The notes beneath the pieces are model-generated. The model worked only from the letters and a program-made list of their open reading frames with translations, ran no database searches and was not told where the DNA came from. 64,000 bases of DNA from Sphingomonas sp. (GTDB lineage: Bacteria > Pseudomonadota > Alphaproteobacteria > Sphingomonadales > Sphingomonadaceae): positions 186,001 through 250,000 of the forward strand of contig JAFOMG010000012.1 of the NCBI GenBank assembly GCA_017418975.1. The letters run 5' to 3'. Both the position numbers and the translations under genes were made by a program. Below, piece after piece: positions 16,845 through 25,562 of the stretch (position 1 is the first letter of the stretch; every line of letters begins with the position of its first letter).

Positions 16845-18440
16845 ATGCGTGCCAGTTTCCTGATTTCCGTCGCCATTCCGGCCGTCCTCCTGGCCGGCTG
16901 CAACAGCCAGCAGGGCAGTTCGACCAGCTACCAGTCCGCCCCGCAGGAGATGGTGGAAGCCGACCAGGCCGCGGCGCCCGAAAATGCGGAGCGCTATGCG
17001 CGGAACGATGTGGCCGCGGTCCGCGCGGTCGCGCAGGAGCCGGTCTCCACCTTCGCCGTCGATGTCGATACCGCCGCCTATGCCAATGTCCGGCGCTTCC
17101 TCACCCAGGGCCAGCTGCCGCCGAAGGACGCCGTTCGCGCCGAGGAGCTGATCAACTATTTCCGCTATGACTATCCCCTGCCCCAGGATCGGTCCGCGCC
17201 GTTCAGCATCACCACCGATGTCGCGCAGACGCCGTGGAACCCCGAGACGCGGCTGCTGCGCATCGGCCTGCGCGGCTATGATCTGAGCCGCGCCCAGCGT
17301 CCGCCGGCCAATCTCGTCTTCCTCGTCGATGTCTCGGGATCGATGGACGAGCCGGACAAGCTGCCGCTGGTGAAGCGCGCGCTCGGCATGGTCGCCGACA
17401 ATATGAAGGCCGGCGATCACGTCTCGATCGTCGTCTATGCCGGAGCGGCCGGCGTGGTGCTCGAGCCGACCTCCAGCCCCGCCGCGGTCCGGGCGGCACT
17501 GACCGATCTCAGCGCGGGCGGCTCCACGGCGGGCGGCGAAGGGATCGCGCTCGCCTATGCGATGGCGCGGCGGAACTTCCGCGAGGATGGGGTCAATCGC
17601 GTGATCCTCGCCAGCGACGGCGATTTCAACGTGGGCGTCACCGACCAGACCCAGCTCGAGCAGCTGATCGAGAAGAACCGCGACGACGGCATCACGCTCA
17701 CCGTGCTCGGCTTCGGCCAGGGCAATCTCAACGATGCGATGATGGAGTCGATCGCCGACAAGGGGAATGGCAACTATGCCTATATCGACGGGATCGACGA
17801 GGCGCGGAAAGTGCTCGATACCGAGCTGGCCTCCACTCTCTTCACCATCGCGAAGGACGTGAAGGTCCAGGTGGAGTTCAACCCGGCGGCGGTGAGCCAG
17901 TATCGCCTGATCGGCTATGAGAATCGCGCGCTGCGCGAACAGGATTTCCAGAATGACAAGGTGGATGCGGGCGATATCGGCGCGGGGCACCAGGTAACCG
18001 CGATCTACGAGATCGTTCCCGCCGGCGCCAAGGGCTGGCTGCCCGATCGCCATTTCGCCGCCAATCGCCGACCGGAGGGCGCGGGCGGCGGCACGGCGAG
18101 CGGCGAACTCGCCCAGGTCCGGTTGCGCTACAAGCTGCCCGAGGGCGGCGCCTCGCGCCTGATCACCCGGCCGATCGACGCCGGCCAGCTGCGGAACGCG
18201 CCGATGCCGCGCGGCGACCTGGCCTTTGCGGTGGCGGTGGCGGGCTTCGCGCAGAAGCTGCGCGGCGACGACCTGCTCGGCGACTGGGGCTATGCCGACG
18301 TGAAGCGCCTCGCCGGCACGCAATGGGGCTTCAGCCAACAGGCCTGGTGGCGGAGCGAGTTCCTGCGCCTGGTCGATCGCGCGGACGCCCAGACGCGCAC
18401 CGCTTCGGCGGAGCACCGCGGGGAAGACCGGGCACTCTAG
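16845..18440 (+). CDS. von Willebrand factor A-domain lipoprotein (YfbK type)
   Basis: An exported lipoprotein of 531 residues. The signal peptide ends in the lipobox LLAGC (Cys19). A YfbK-type N-terminal domain (AVDVDTAAYANVRRFL) comes next, then a vWA domain whose MIDAS motif D162-x-S-x-S is intact (VDVSGSMD). A C-terminal DUF3520-like region finishes the protein. Such proteins are thought to bind partners through metal at the periplasmic face; the partner is unknown. The ribosome site aaggagaga is strong, and a 15-bp perfect hairpin follows the stop. Confidence 0.88.
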   Translation: MRASFLISVAIPAVLLAGCNSQQGSSTSYQSAPQEMVEADQAAAPENAERYARNDVAAVRAVAQEPVSTFAVDVDTAAYANVRRFLTQGQLPPKDAVRAEELINYFRYDYPLPQDRSAPFSITTDVAQTPWNPETRLLRIGLRGYDLSRAQRPPANLVFLVDVSGSMDEPDKLPLVKRALGMVADNMKAGDHVSIVVYAGAAGVVLEPTSSPAAVRAALTDLSAGGSTAGGEGIALAYAMARRNFREDGVNRVILASDGDFNVGVTDQTQLEQLIEKNRDDGITLTVLGFGQGNLNDAMMESIADKGNGNYAYIDGIDEARKVLDTELASTLFTIAKDVKVQVEFNPAAVSQYRLIGYENRALREQDFQNDKVDAGDIGAGHQVTAIYEIVPAGAKGWLPDRHFAANRRPEGAGGGTASGELAQVRLRYKLPEGGASRLITRPIDAGQLRNAPMPRGDLAFAVAVAGFAQKLRGDDLLGDWGYADVKRLAGTQWGFSQQAWWRSEFLRLVDRADAQTRTASAEHRGEDRAL

Positions 18441-18479
18441 TCCCCTGCATCCGGCGGCGATCCAGGGCGCCGCCGGCCG

Positions 18480-18519
18480 CCGCGGCCCGGCCTTTCATCC
18501 CCTGAAGGCCGGGCCGCGG
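18480..18519 (+). terminator. Hairpin after the vWA gene
   Basis: Perfect 15-bp inverted repeat (arms 18480-18494 and 18505-18519) with a ten-base loop, 40 bases past the stop codon. There is no clear U run, so it may work as a transcript end or stabiliser rather than a classical intrinsic terminator. Confidence 0.6.
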
Positions 18520-18576
18520 CTCCCGTTCACTTCATATGAGCAAGTCGTCATCCACGCCATTCTCCCCCGCCCTCCC

Positions 18577-18695
18577 CGCGCAGGCGAGGATCCAGAGCAG
18601 TACGGGATGATCGAAGCAATCACGCGCGTGCTTGCCGGAAACGGCAACCCGAGCCTCGCGCGCCTTGCCCTTGGCCCCTGATCCTCGCCTGCGCG
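18577..18695. repeat. Pair of inverted REP-like repeats
   Basis: The motif ctggatcctcgcctgcgcg occurs in inverse orientation at 18577-18595 and, with one base missing, in direct orientation at 18678-18695. Both copies lie between the vWA gene and the convergent lipoprotein gene. The arrangement is that of a bacterial interspersed palindromic element. The rest of the 290-bp gap holds no gene I can support. Confidence 0.65.
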
Positions 18696-18728
18696 AGGAT
18701 GACGGGGTTTGCCGATTGCGCGGCGTCC

Positions 18729-19250
18729 CTAGCGCCGGTTCCCCGCCGCATCGTCCGCCACGGCCGCATTGTCGGCGACATTCCCTCCGGCCACCGCCGG
18801 TTGCGAGTTCAATCCGTCCGCCGGCCGCGCGCCCGCGCAACCATGGAGCTGCTTGTCGCCGATGCGGATATCGGCAGTGAGCGGCCGCTCTATCGCGGGA
18901 TCGCCACCTTCGATGCAGCGTGCATCGCTGAAGCTGATCGTCACGGGCGCGCCGGCGACGTCCTTGGTGGTCCACACCGCCTTGCCGCCACCGACCTGCG
19001 GCGAGACCGGATAGAATTGCGTCACGCTGCCCTCGGCCCCCCGCCCGGCGAAGCGCGTGAGCGTAATCGATCCCGGCGCGACCTCCAGCGACCAGGTCAG
19101 CGCGTTGTCGGTGGCGCGCAACGGCTGGTCGAGCGGCACTTCGCCCAGCCGCGGCCCGGCCGGGCTGGGCCTGGCCGCTGGCGCTTCGGTCTTCTCGCTC
19201 GATCCGCAGCCCGCGAGCGCGAGCAACGCGACAATGGCGAATGCGCGCAT
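18729..19250 (-). CDS. COG3650-like (HslJ/META-related) lipoprotein
   Basis: A 173-residue exported lipoprotein with lipobox LALAGC (Cys15). The body has repeated beta strands and a C-terminal segment ending LHGCAGA, with an upstream cysteine in the DARCIEGG segment. This two-cysteine pattern recalls COG3650 proteins. An Ala/Asn-rich tail follows. Function is unknown; an envelope role is likely. It lies divergent from the Y-family polymerase gene. Confidence 0.7.
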   Translation of the reverse strand: MRAFAIVALLALAGCGSSEKTEAPAARPSPAGPRLGEVPLDQPLRATDNALTWSLEVAPGSITLTRFAGRGAEGSVTQFYPVSPQVGGGKAVWTTKDVAGAPVTISFSDARCIEGGDPAIERPLTADIRIGDKQLHGCAGARPADGLNSQPAVAGGNVADNAAVADDAAGNRR

Positions 19251-19352
19251 TTACCATCCTCCCTTGGCCGCGACCCTGCACGGGCCATGCATATCGGGTC
19301 AAGCCACGGGCCGCGCCCGGAGTTCCCGGTTCCGGCTATTACACGAGATGAT

Positions 19353-19367
19353 GTTCCTGTATTGTTC
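19353..19367 (+). promoter_or_regulatory. LexA (SOS) box
   Basis: Exact GTTC-N7-GTTC, the established alphaproteobacterial LexA operator, seven bases before the polymerase start codon. This predicts DNA-damage induction of the gene that follows. Confidence 0.8.
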
Positions 19368-19373
19368 CAATCC

Positions 19374-20771
19374 ATGCCTGACGCGAGTCGCCTTGCCGCT
19401 GCCCTTTCGCCGCCCTCGCCGGCGCTCCAGGAGAGCGAAACCGGCCCCCCGTTCCGTAAACCTTGTAAACTTCCGGCGCCGATCCTCGCCTTCCCACCCC
19501 GGCCGCTGCGCTGGCTCTATCTCGATCTCAATTCCTATTTCGCCAGCGTCGAGCAGCAGCTGAACCCCGATCTGCGCGGCCATCCGGTGATCGTCGCGCC
19601 GGTGGACAGTGACACCACCGTCGCCATCGCCGCCTCGGTCGAGGCGAAGCGGTACGGCATCTCCACCGGCACCCCGGTCTGGGAAGCCAGGCGCCTGTGC
19701 CGGGACCTGCGGATCACCCCTGCCCGGCACGAGAAATATGTCGAGTTCCACGAGGCCGTGCTGGCCGAGATCTGGCGGCACGTTCCCGTCACCCATGTGT
19801 GCTCGATCGACGAGGTCGCCTGCCGGCTGCTCGACAACGAGAATGATCCGGCCGCCGCGGTGGCGCTCGCGCATCGGATCAAGGCGGGCATCCGCAGGCA
19901 TGTCGGCGAATGTCTCACCAGCTCGGTGGGCATCGCGCCGAACCGGCTGCTGGCCAAGCTCGCCTCGGACATGCAGAAGCCCGATGGCCTGGTGGTGCTG
20001 ACGGCGGACAGGCTTCCCCAATGTCTCTATCCGCTGCGGCTGCGCGACATCGCGGGCATCGGCGCCAAGATGGAGAAGCGGCTGGCGCAGGACGGCATTC
20101 TCGACATCCGGCAATATTGCGAGCGCCGCCCGCGCGACGCGGGCAATGCCTGGGGCGGCGTCAATGGCGACCGGCTCTGGTATCTGCTCCACGGTGTCGA
20201 GCTGCCCGACAAGCCGACGCAGAGCCGCACGATCGGACACAGCCATGTGCTCAGCCCGCAGAAGCGCGGGCTCGAGCCCACCCGGCTCACCGCCCGCCGC
20301 CTCGCGCTCAAGGCGGCCAGCCGCCTGCGCCGCAAGGGCTATCGCGCCCGGCTATTGGTGCTCCATGGCAAGTTCGAGGACGACAAGTCCGGCTGGCGCG
20401 CATCGATCCGCCTGCCGGACACACAGGACAGCTTCGTCATCCTCCATGCGCTCGACCAGCTCTTCCCCCGCCTGGCCGAAGCGGGGCGCCGCCGGCCCGG
20501 CGGCTTCCGGCTGCGCATGGTGGGCGTGACGCTCTGCGAAATCGCGGCGGTGGAGGGCGAGCAGGGTTCGCTGTTCGCCGCGCTCGATCCGGACGATCCG
20601 CTGGCCCGCGAGACGCGCACGCTCGCGCTCAGCCGCGCGATGGACCGGATTAACCATAGATTCGGCCGCAACGCCGTTTCGGTCGGCCCGTTGCACGGCG
20701 GCAGAATCGACCGGGTGGGGACAAAGATCGCTTTCGGACGTATTCCGGAAATGAGCGAATTCCATGAATGA
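19374..20771 (+). CDS. Y-family DNA polymerase (DinB/UmuC-like), SOS-controlled
   Basis: Translesion polymerase of 465 residues. The N-terminal catalytic segment YLDLNSYFASVEQQ gives D51, and CSIDEV supplies D146 and E147, so all three metal ligands are present. A helix-hairpin-helix thumb region (DIAGIGAKMEKRL) and a C-terminal little-finger domain follow. The LDLNSYFA version differs from the usual DinB VDMDAFFA, and the first 45 residues are a Pro-rich extension, so it is not ordinary DNA polymerase IV. No imuA or dnaE2 is nearby. The start is the ATG just after the LexA box. Confidence 0.85.
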   Translation: MPDASRLAAALSPPSPALQESETGPPFRKPCKLPAPILAFPPRPLRWLYLDLNSYFASVEQQLNPDLRGHPVIVAPVDSDTTVAIAASVEAKRYGISTGTPVWEARRLCRDLRITPARHEKYVEFHEAVLAEIWRHVPVTHVCSIDEVACRLLDNENDPAAAVALAHRIKAGIRRHVGECLTSSVGIAPNRLLAKLASDMQKPDGLVVLTADRLPQCLYPLRLRDIAGIGAKMEKRLAQDGILDIRQYCERRPRDAGNAWGGVNGDRLWYLLHGVELPDKPTQSRTIGHSHVLSPQKRGLEPTRLTARRLALKAASRLRRKGYRARLLVLHGKFEDDKSGWRASIRLPDTQDSFVILHALDQLFPRLAEAGRRRPGGFRLRMVGVTLCEIAAVEGEQGSLFAALDPDDPLARETRTLALSRAMDRINHRFGRNAVSVGPLHGGRIDRVGTKIAFGRIPEMSEFHE

Positions 20772-20895
20772 CATCGGTGTCCGTCATCGGATCGTAATAT
20801 TCCTGACGTGATACCGCACCGCACAATTGGAATGTAACTCTATAACACGAATCGCTTGACGATTCTTGCATGGTGAACGAAAGCTCCTGCCCGCT

Positions 20896-21276
20896 ATGAA
20901 GAAAGCCCCCTTTTTTGCCGCCGCCGCCGTGCTCCTGTCGCTCGCGGCCTGTGAGAACAAGCCCGAGGAAGTCACGGGTACCGCTCCCGACCCCCAGGCC
21001 GAAGCGCTGAAGAACGCCCCGAAGGTCGAACTGCCGCCGTCGATCGCTTCCTCGGTCTCGATGCGCTGCAAGGACAACACCGTCGTGTTCGCCGACTTCT
21101 ACAAGGGCGACAAGCAGGTCCTGATCAAGGAGGCCAAGGACGGCCCGGGCAAGATGCTCAAGGCGCCGGAAGCTGGCCAGCCCTTCGTCGCCGAGGGCGG
21201 CTACAAGGTCACCGGCACCGCCAAGAACGCCACGATCGAGATTCCGGGCAAGGGCTCGCGCGCCTGCCACGCCTGA
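20896..21276 (+). CDS. Small lipoprotein, MliC-like (C-type lysozyme inhibitor)
   Basis: A 126-residue lipoprotein with the lipobox SLAAC (Cys19). The mature part has the MliC pattern: VSMRCKDN near the start of the domain, strands with Val/Phe alternation, and a final cysteine in SRACHA, which would pair with the first. MliC proteins sit in the periplasm and block lysozyme. The ATG at 20896 is chosen over an upstream one because it opens a clean signal peptide. A terminator follows. Confidence 0.6.
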   Translation: MKKAPFFAAAAVLLSLAACENKPEEVTGTAPDPQAEALKNAPKVELPPSIASSVSMRCKDNTVVFADFYKGDKQVLIKEAKDGPGKMLKAPEAGQPFVAEGGYKVTGTAKNATIEIPGKGSRACHA

Positions 21277-21304
21277 TCGCGGCACTCAGCGTTTTCATCC
21301 AGGG

Positions 21305-21333
21305 GTCGGCGGGCATTCCCGCCGGCCCTTTTT
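21305..21333 (+). terminator. Intrinsic terminator after the MliC-like gene
   Basis: Stem cggcggg / cccgccg with a four-base loop (21307-21324), followed after three Cs by five Ts. It lies 30 bases past the stop codon and before the parA-like gene. Confidence 0.75.
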
Positions 21334-21368
21334 CATGCGAGGCTTGAAGGCGAAGGGAGCGAATCCAG

Positions 21369-22103
21369 GTGGCGACTGTCGCGATCTACAGCCTGAAGGG
21401 CGGTGTCGGTAAGACGACGCTGGCAGTGAACCTGGCCTGGGCCGCCGCTACCCTGTCCGCGCGGCGCACCCTGCTCTGGGATCTCGATCCCCAGGCTGCC
21501 GCCACTTTCCTGGTCGAACCGCAGGGCAAGACCCGCGACCAGGCCCAGGCGATCTTCACCAAGGACGTGGCACCGGCCAAGCTGGTCCAGCATACCGGCA
21601 CCGAGCGGCTCGACCTGATCGGCGCGGACACGTCGCTGCGCGGCCTCGACCTGACGTTCCACGAGCTCGACAAGAAGAAGCGGCTGGCCAAGCTGCTCGC
21701 CGAGCTCGACCGGGCCTATGACCGGATGCTGCTCGATTGCCCGCCCGGCCTGACCGAGACGAGCGAGCAGGTAATGCGCGCCGCCGACCTGATCGTGGTG
21801 CCGGTGATCCCTTCCCCGCTCTCCACCCGTGCCTTCGAGGAAGTCTCCGCGCATCTCGCCCGCAAGGGCGGCAAGGTGCCGCTGATGCCGGTCCATTCGA
21901 TGGTCGACCGCAGGCGCAAGCTCCATGCCGAGGCCGTGGCCGCGCATCCGGACTGGCCGGTGATCCCGATGGCGAGCATCGTCGAGGCGATGAGCGTGCG
22001 CCGCGCCGCGGTGGGCGCCTATGCCCCCCGCACACCCGGCGCCCAGGCCTTTGCCGGGCTGTGGCAAGCGATCGAGCGCCGGCTGGCGGGCAAGAAGCGT
22101 TGA
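21369..22103 (+). CDS. ParA/MinD-type ATPase
   Basis: A 244-residue cytoplasmic ATPase with the deviant Walker A motif KGGVGKTT near residues 10-17, Walker A' in WDLDPQAAA, and Walker B in LLDCPPG. Such proteins position DNA or protein complexes on the nucleoid or membrane. No ParB or centromere-like repeats lie next to it, so it is an orphan ParA-like protein rather than a plasmid partition system. The start is a GTG with an aagggag ribosome site. Its stop overlaps the aat start. Confidence 0.85.
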   Translation: MATVAIYSLKGGVGKTTLAVNLAWAAATLSARRTLLWDLDPQAAATFLVEPQGKTRDQAQAIFTKDVAPAKLVQHTGTERLDLIGADTSLRGLDLTFHELDKKKRLAKLLAELDRAYDRMLLDCPPGLTETSEQVMRAADLIVVPVIPSPLSTRAFEEVSAHLARKGGKVPLMPVHSMVDRRRKLHAEAVAAHPDWPVIPMASIVEAMSVRRAAVGAYAPRTPGAQAFAGLWQAIERRLAGKKR

Positions 22104-22855
22104 GCCGCGCCCAGCCGCCCCAGCAGGAGCTGGACCCTGACCTGGTGCTGCGCGCCTATGCCATGGGCGTCTTCCCCATGGCCGATCATCGCGGCGCGGC
22201 CAGCGTCTATTGGGTCGAGCCCAAGCTGCGCGGCGTGCTGCCGCTGGACGGCTTCCACTTCTCTCGCTCGCTCAGGAAGCTCATCCAGGCGGGCCGCTTC
22301 CGCCTGACCGTCGATGCCGCGTTCGAGCGGATCATCCAGCTTTGCGCGGAGAGCGCAGCCGATCGGCCGGACACCTGGATCAACGGCCCGATCGAGCGCG
22401 TCTTCCTCGAGCTGCACCGCCGCGGCTTCGCCCATTCGCTCGAATGCTGGGACGGCGATATACTCGCCGGCGGCCTGTACGGCCTGGCGCTGGGCCGGGC
22501 CTTTTTCGGCGAGTCGATGGTCACGCGGGTCCCCAACGCCTCGAAGGTCGCGTTCGCGCATCTCGTCGCGCGGCTCGGGGCCGGCGGGTTCACACTGCTG
22601 GACTGCCAGTTCATCACCGAGCATCTCGCCACGCTCGGCGCGGTCGAAATTCCCCGCGACGACTATGTCGCGTTGCTGGCCGGGGCGCTGGGCGATTCGG
22701 CGGCCGGACTCTCCGCTGGCGCGCCCTCCGTCGACGGCGACTTCTTCGCGCTCGATGCGTTGCCCGATCCGCTGCCGCCCGCCGCCGGCGCCGGCACCGT
22801 GTCCGGCCCGCTATCGCGGAAGGTCATCGCGCAGCTCTTGGGCCAGACGTCATAG
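22100..22855 (+). CDS. aat: Leucyl/phenylalanyl-tRNA--protein transferase
   Basis: Aminoacyl transferase that adds Leu or Phe to N-terminal Lys/Arg of proteins, making N-degrons for ClpAPS. The N-terminal LVLRAYAMGVFPM, then WINGPIERVF, GGLYGLALGRAFFGESM and LLDCQF are family signatures. The start must precede DPDLVLRAY; the TTG at 22100, overlapping the parA stop (TTGA), fits. The 251-residue product ends KVIAQLLGQTS. Its last 193 bases overlap the convergent DUF2155 gene. Confidence 0.93.
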   Translation: MSRAQPPQQELDPDLVLRAYAMGVFPMADHRGAASVYWVEPKLRGVLPLDGFHFSRSLRKLIQAGRFRLTVDAAFERIIQLCAESAADRPDTWINGPIERVFLELHRRGFAHSLECWDGDILAGGLYGLALGRAFFGESMVTRVPNASKVAFAHLVARLGAGGFTLLDCQFITEHLATLGAVEIPRDDYVALLAGALGDSAAGLSAGAPSVDGDFFALDALPDPLPPAAGAGTVSGPLSRKVIAQLLGQTS

Positions 22856-23322
22856 ATCGGATGCTGGACCACGTTGAGCGCCGGGCGCTCCGCGAACAGC
22901 CAGCCCGAATGAACCCGGTGCCATTGCTTGTCGAGTTCGAGCACGTCGACCTGCACGAAGGCGCCGGTAAGCTGGTCCGCCTCCCAGGGCGCGGTCTTGT
23001 CGCAGGCCCTGAGTCGGACGATCACATCGCCGATCCGCACAGCCTGGCCCGGCTTCAGCTTGAACTCGCGCGCTTCGCCGTTGCGCTTGTTGAGGATGCC
23101 GAGCACCGCGATACGGTCCTTCATCGGCGTCGCCGCCGCATCCTCAATCGCCTTGCCGTCACGATCGACCGTGATCACGCCGGCCGCCTTGTCCGAATCG
23201 TCACCGCCAGTGACGATCTCGTCCGAAACAACATTGTTCGTCGGGCCGCCGCCGCTGCCCGAGCAGGCGCCGAGCGCGAGCAACAGCCCGGCCGCGCCGG
23301 CTCCGGCACGGCAGCGGATCAT
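22663..23322 (-). CDS. DUF2155 lipoprotein
   Basis: A 219-residue exported protein with lipobox LALGAC (Cys20). The DUF2155 domain follows (KLKPGQAVRIGDVIVRLRAC, then SGWLFAERPALNVVQHPIYDVWPKSC). After this conserved cysteine comes a low-complexity tail of about 55 residues rich in Ser, Ala and Pro, and the tail is encoded entirely antisense to the end of aat. It starts inside the NDUFA12 stop (ATGA). The neighbourhood aat / DUF2155 / NDUFA12 recurs in alphaproteobacteria. Function unknown. Confidence 0.88.
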   Translation of the reverse strand: MIRCRAGAGAAGLLLALGACSGSGGGPTNNVVSDEIVTGGDDSDKAAGVITVDRDGKAIEDAAATPMKDRIAVLGILNKRNGEAREFKLKPGQAVRIGDVIVRLRACDKTAPWEADQLTGAFVQVDVLELDKQWHRVHSGWLFAERPALNVVQHPIYDVWPKSCAMTFRDSGPDTVPAPAAGGSGSGNASSAKKSPSTEGAPAESPAAESPSAPASNAT

Positions 23323-23711
23323 GCGCCGGGGGTCCAGGCCTCGTAGTCTCCGGTGGCGCGGGCGCGGTAGCCGCCCTTTTCCAGCGCGCCGCTCGGGCGA
23401 TAGGCGAGTTGCGAGCCGGTCAGATTCATCTCGGCGGGCTTCTCCCACGCCTTGGGCGCCGGCAGCGCCTGGTCCGGGGCCGAATCGATCTGGTGATGCA
23501 GCCAGCTGAACCATTCCGGCGGCACCCGGCTGGCGTCGTTCGAGCCGTTATAGATGACCCAGCGGCGCGGAATGCCGTTGGGATCCTGGCCGCCCTCGTA
23601 ATAGACGTTGCCCAGATCGTCCTCGCCCACGCGCGTCTTGCCGCGCAGGCCCATCCAGGTGCCGAAGGTGGCGCCGTTCCACCAAGTGAAGGGATTGAGA
23701 TTTAGACCCAT
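23319..23711 (-). CDS. NADH:ubiquinone oxidoreductase accessory subunit, NDUFA12 family
   Basis: A 130-residue homolog of the mitochondrial complex I accessory subunit NDUFA12 (B17.2), found in alphaproteobacterial complex I. Diagnostic segments are TWMGLRGKTRVGEDDLGNVYYE, split here around the conserved Gly-Asn-Tyr-Tyr, then RRWVIYNG and PPEWFSWLHH. It probably binds the hydrophilic arm of complex I at the membrane. It is co-translated with the DUF2155 gene (4-base overlap). Confidence 0.93.
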   Translation of the reverse strand: MGLNLNPFTWWNGATFGTWMGLRGKTRVGEDDLGNVYYEGGQDPNGIPRRWVIYNGSNDASRVPPEWFSWLHHQIDSAPDQALPAPKAWEKPAEMNLTGSQLAYRPSGALEKGGYRARATGDYEAWTPGA

Positions 23712-23749
23712 GGGCGCGGATTAGCGAGGAGCGCGAGTGTAGGCAATCT

Positions 23750-24241
23750 TTACTGCTTCTCCCAGCGCACCTTGTCGCCGGCCCGGATGCCGAGCTTCGC
23801 CGAAACGCCCGCATTGAGCTCGAGCACCGCAGCCACCGGCTCGCCCGATTTCACATTCTCCTCCGAGAACGGCACGGCATTCTCGCCGATCCGGGCAATG
23901 GTTCCGTCCGCGCGGATGAACAATATGTCCAGCGCGGTGGGCGTATTCTTCATCCAGAAGCTCGCCTCGCGCGGCGGGCCGTCGGCCGGATAGGGCGCGA
24001 AGAGCATGCCGCCGTCCTGCGGGATGTTGGTGCGGAACATCAGCCCGCGCTCCTGCTCGGCCGTGGTGCGGGCAAGCTCGACATGGAAGACGCGCGGGCC
24101 GCCGGCGCTGTCGACCGTCACCTCGACCTTGCGCACCGCCTGCGCCGCGGCGGGCCCGGCCTCCGCCTCGCTTTGGCACGCACCCGAGACGAGCAGCACC
24201 GACGCGGCGAGCGCCGCGCCCAACCCATGCAGGAACCTCAT
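23750..24241 (-). CDS. DUF192 lipoprotein
   Basis: A 163-residue exported protein with a signal peptide ending VSGAC (Cys22). The DUF192 domain follows: ERGLMFR, then GMLFAPYP, FWMKNTPTALDILFI and a C-terminal VLELNAG. The family is a small beta-barrel of unknown biochemical role, usually exported. It starts four bases after the cold-shock gene stop, so the two form a pair. Confidence 0.9.
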   Translation of the reverse strand: MRFLHGLGAALAASVLLVSGACQSEAEAGPAAAQAVRKVEVTVDSAGGPRVFHVELARTTAEQERGLMFRTNIPQDGGMLFAPYPADGPPREASFWMKNTPTALDILFIRADGTIARIGENAVPFSEENVKSGEPVAAVLELNAGVSAKLGIRAGDKVRWEKQ

Positions 24242-24245
24242 CGTC

Positions 24246-24830
24246 TCAGCCGGTCCTTTCGACCGCCACGGCGAGCGGCCCCTTTTCGCCATCGACGATG
24301 CGCGCGACGAGCGACTGGCCGGGTTCGACCTCCTCGATATCGGCGCGGCGCAGCGTCTCCATATGGACGAATATATCGGCCGAGTCAGACTCGCGCACCA
24401 GGAATCCATAGCCCTTCAGGCGGTTGAACCATTTCACCGCCACCGGCTCGAACGGGCCGGCGGTGGCGATCAGCTTCACCCGGTCGGCGCGCTCGGCCTG
24501 GCGCTTGGGCGCCTCGATCGCCTGGCTGAGGTCGATCGAGAGGATCTCGCGCGCCTGCAGCCCCCGCTGACGCTGCACCGCCGTGCACTCCACCCGCGCG
24601 CCCTCGGGCAGCGAGCGGCGGCCATGGTCCTGGAGCACGGTGAAGTGGATCAGGATGTCGCCCACGGCGGCGTCATCGGCGACGAGAAAGCCGAATCCCC
24701 GCGTAACGTCGAACCATTTCACGACACCGGCAAAGACCTGGCTTTCATCCGCCGGGTCCTCGCCAATCCCCCCGTTATCGTTCGGCGTGTCTGTATAGTC
24801 GTTCTGCGCAACCTGTTGGTCAGCACGCAT
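24246..24830 (-). CDS. Double cold-shock domain protein
   Basis: A 194-residue RNA/DNA-binding protein with two cold-shock domains. The first is at about residues 33-98 ([15 protein letters not shown], then ILIHFT), and the second at about 128-190 ([15 protein letters not shown], then IFVHME). Each keeps the RNP1 and RNP2 motifs. Two-domain CSPs of this kind are typical of alphaproteobacteria. A charged N-terminus of 30 residues and a Gln/Arg-rich linker are not conserved. It probably acts as an RNA chaperone. Confidence 0.92.
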   Translation of the reverse strand: MRADQQVAQNDYTDTPNDNGGIGEDPADESQVFAGVVKWFDVTRGFGFLVADDAAVGDILIHFTVLQDHGRRSLPEGARVECTAVQRQRGLQAREILSIDLSQAIEAPKRQAERADRVKLIATAGPFEPVAVKWFNRLKGYGFLVRESDSADIFVHMETLRRADIEEVEPGQSLVARIVDGEKGPLAVAVERTG

Positions 24831-24904
24831 TTCCTGTTCCCCCGAACGGTCACATTAACATGGTATTTTCCATAAATGGAATTGCCTTTGTTGCCGATCT
24901 GGCA

Positions 24905-25441
24905 TCAAGCGCCGCCAAATGTGGTTTCCGGGTCCTCCCCCGGCGCCATGCGGACGATCGCGCGGGCCAGTCCCGGCGCATGCCCGGCACGGATCATCGC
25001 AGCCATCTGCTTTTCCTGGAGCGCGCGGTCTGCCACCTCGCGGGCATAGGGGCCGATGCGCCGGCGCCGGGCAAAGACGATCGCGCTCGCAAGCGCCTCC
25101 GCCGCGAGCGCCGGCGCCAGCGCGGCGGCATCGGCTTCCTCCACCCCGGCGAACCGCAGCGCCTCGCGCACCCGGCGCGCGCCCAGCCCGCGCCGGGCCA
25201 TCGCCCCGGCCTTGGATTCGGCATAGAGGCGGTCGTCGACATAGCCGAGTCCGGCCATGCGCTCGGCCAAAGCCTCCGGATCGGGCGATTTTTCTCCCTC
25301 CCAGCCGCGCTCGCACAGTTTTCGGGACAGATAGGCCGCAAGTTTGGCCCTTGTCGTAGCGTAACGTTCGACATAGCGGAGCGCGTAACGCTCCAGATCG
25401 GCGCTATTCAGCGGTGGCAGGGGGCGTCTCGGGGCAGGCAT
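24905..25441 (-). CDS. recX: Regulatory protein RecX
   Basis: A 178-residue all-helical protein of the RecX family, which caps RecA filaments. The pattern ALRYVERYATTRAKLAAYL, then LGYVDDRLYAESKA and LGARRVREAL, matches the three-helix repeats. The start is the ATG at 25441 (MPAPRRPLPPLN); the frame is open further upstream but loses similarity. RecA is not in the window, and I see no GTTC-N7-GTTC box at its start. Confidence 0.85.
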   Translation of the reverse strand: MPAPRRPLPPLNSADLERYALRYVERYATTRAKLAAYLSRKLCERGWEGEKSPDPEALAERMAGLGYVDDRLYAESKAGAMARRGLGARRVREALRFAGVEEADAAALAPALAAEALASAIVFARRRRIGPYAREVADRALQEKQMAAMIRAGHAPGLARAIVRMAPGEDPETTFGGA

Positions 25442-25562
25442 GCGCCATGATTGTGCCACAGTGGCAACCGATTTTGAACGACAGTGCGTAGCAGAGGCTA
25501 GCCTCAAAAAATTCGTCGTGGGGGCACGACGTTGGCTACCACGCAGGGGCACGGAATAAAGA

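Noticed and set aside
21369..22103. ParA-like gene considered as part of a plasmid partition locus
   Set aside because: No parB, no iterons or centromere repeats, and it is coupled to the housekeeping gene aat.
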